Of a stretch of 64,000 bases of DNA, positions 63,913 through 64,000 are shown piece after piece. This DNA comes from Mesorhizobium sp. M2D.F.Ca.ET.226.01.1.1 (GTDB taxonomy: Bacteria > Pseudomonadota > Alphaproteobacteria > Rhizobiales > Rhizobiaceae). The stretch's first letter is position 1. Every line of letters begins with the position of its first letter. The stretch lies in NCBI RefSeq assembly GCF_004022705.2, contig NZ_RZOY02000001.1, forward strand, positions 316,956-380,955, given 5' to 3'. Position numbers and translations under genes: made by a program. The notes under the pieces are model-generated. The model was not told the DNA's origin. It made no database searches and was given only the letters and a program-made list of their open reading frames with translations.

Positions 63913-64000
63913 CGGCGTTCTCCAGGTTCAGCGTGTTGACTCGCCCGTGACAGGCAATGGCTAACTCCCGCATGGGCAACATGTTCCGGCACACGCGTAC

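Noticed and set aside
1..64000. CRISPR arrays, tRNA/rRNA genes, insertion sequences, integrases, phage genes
   Set aside because: None was found by reading both strands; no regularly spaced repeats, no transposase or integrase motifs and no T-loop sequence in a cloverleaf context.

Overview
The window is GC-rich, densely coding chromosomal or megaplasmid DNA from an alphaproteobacterium, most likely Mesorhizobium or a close relative in the Rhizobiales. The evidence is the number of sugar ABC importers, the NadQ-type control of nadABC, the HWE histidine kinase, the hydantoinase-type catabolic genes, and an intergenic palindrome of a kind I associate with Mesorhizobium. I found no tRNA, rRNA, CRISPR array, insertion sequence or phage gene.

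Positions 1-14000: two related importers of the MalFG/Ugp type. The first is binding protein (cut by the window edge), two permeases and an ATPase, followed by a GMC oxidoreductase, an aspartase/fumarase-family lyase, an IclR regulator and a DapA-family aldolase/lyase. The second has a binding protein and two permeases but no ATPase, followed by a D-lactate-dehydrogenase-like flavoenzyme. A perfect 8-bp-arm palindrome lies between the DapA-like gene and the second importer.

Positions 14000-27400: two Rbs/Frc-type importers, both on the minus strand. The first (permease, single-domain ATPase, binding protein) runs into a zinc alcohol dehydrogenase. It is divergent from a GntR-family regulator that has two tandem winged helices. 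The second (double-domain ATPase, permease, binding protein) leads an operon of a lactonase-like amidohydrolase, an SDR and a split transketolase, divergent from a LysR regulator. Together these look like an oxidative sugar or polyol catabolic route with no kinase in sight.

Positions 27500-35600: a Gfo/Idh/MocA oxidoreductase, a third MalFG-type importer without an ATPase, a cytochrome b561-like membrane protein, a ClC chloride channel with CBS domains, and a divergent MarR regulator with a 17-bp palindrome between them.

Positions 35600-49450: an RraA-like aldolase, HyuB and HyuA (minus), then an aldehyde dehydrogenase, a GMC alcohol/choline dehydrogenase, a RidA protein, a FadR-type regulator, an ATPase of the UgpC/MsmK type, the decayed remains of a second GMC gene, a second Gfo/Idh/MocA oxidoreductase, a D-cysteine-desulfhydrase-like PLP enzyme, and a second FadR-type regulator. 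This ATPase may serve the importers that lack one.

Positions 49700-54200: nadQ-nadA-nadB-nadC, de novo NAD synthesis, with a 20-bp-arm inverted repeat in front of nadA. Positions 54900-64000: a GGDEF-EAL protein with its partner lipid- or periplasm-facing protein, cytochrome bd-type oxidase (cydA with a damaged 3' end, and cydB), several small proteins, a multi-PAS HWE histidine kinase and a YciF-like ferritin-fold protein.

Two themes recur. All five solute-binding-protein genes are followed at once by a perfect GC-rich hairpin before the next cistron. All three MalFG-type permease pairs overlap by exactly 11 nt, pointing to one ancestral operon that has been copied. Several palindromic operators can be matched by position to a nearby regulator (GntR, IclR, MarR, NadQ, FadR).
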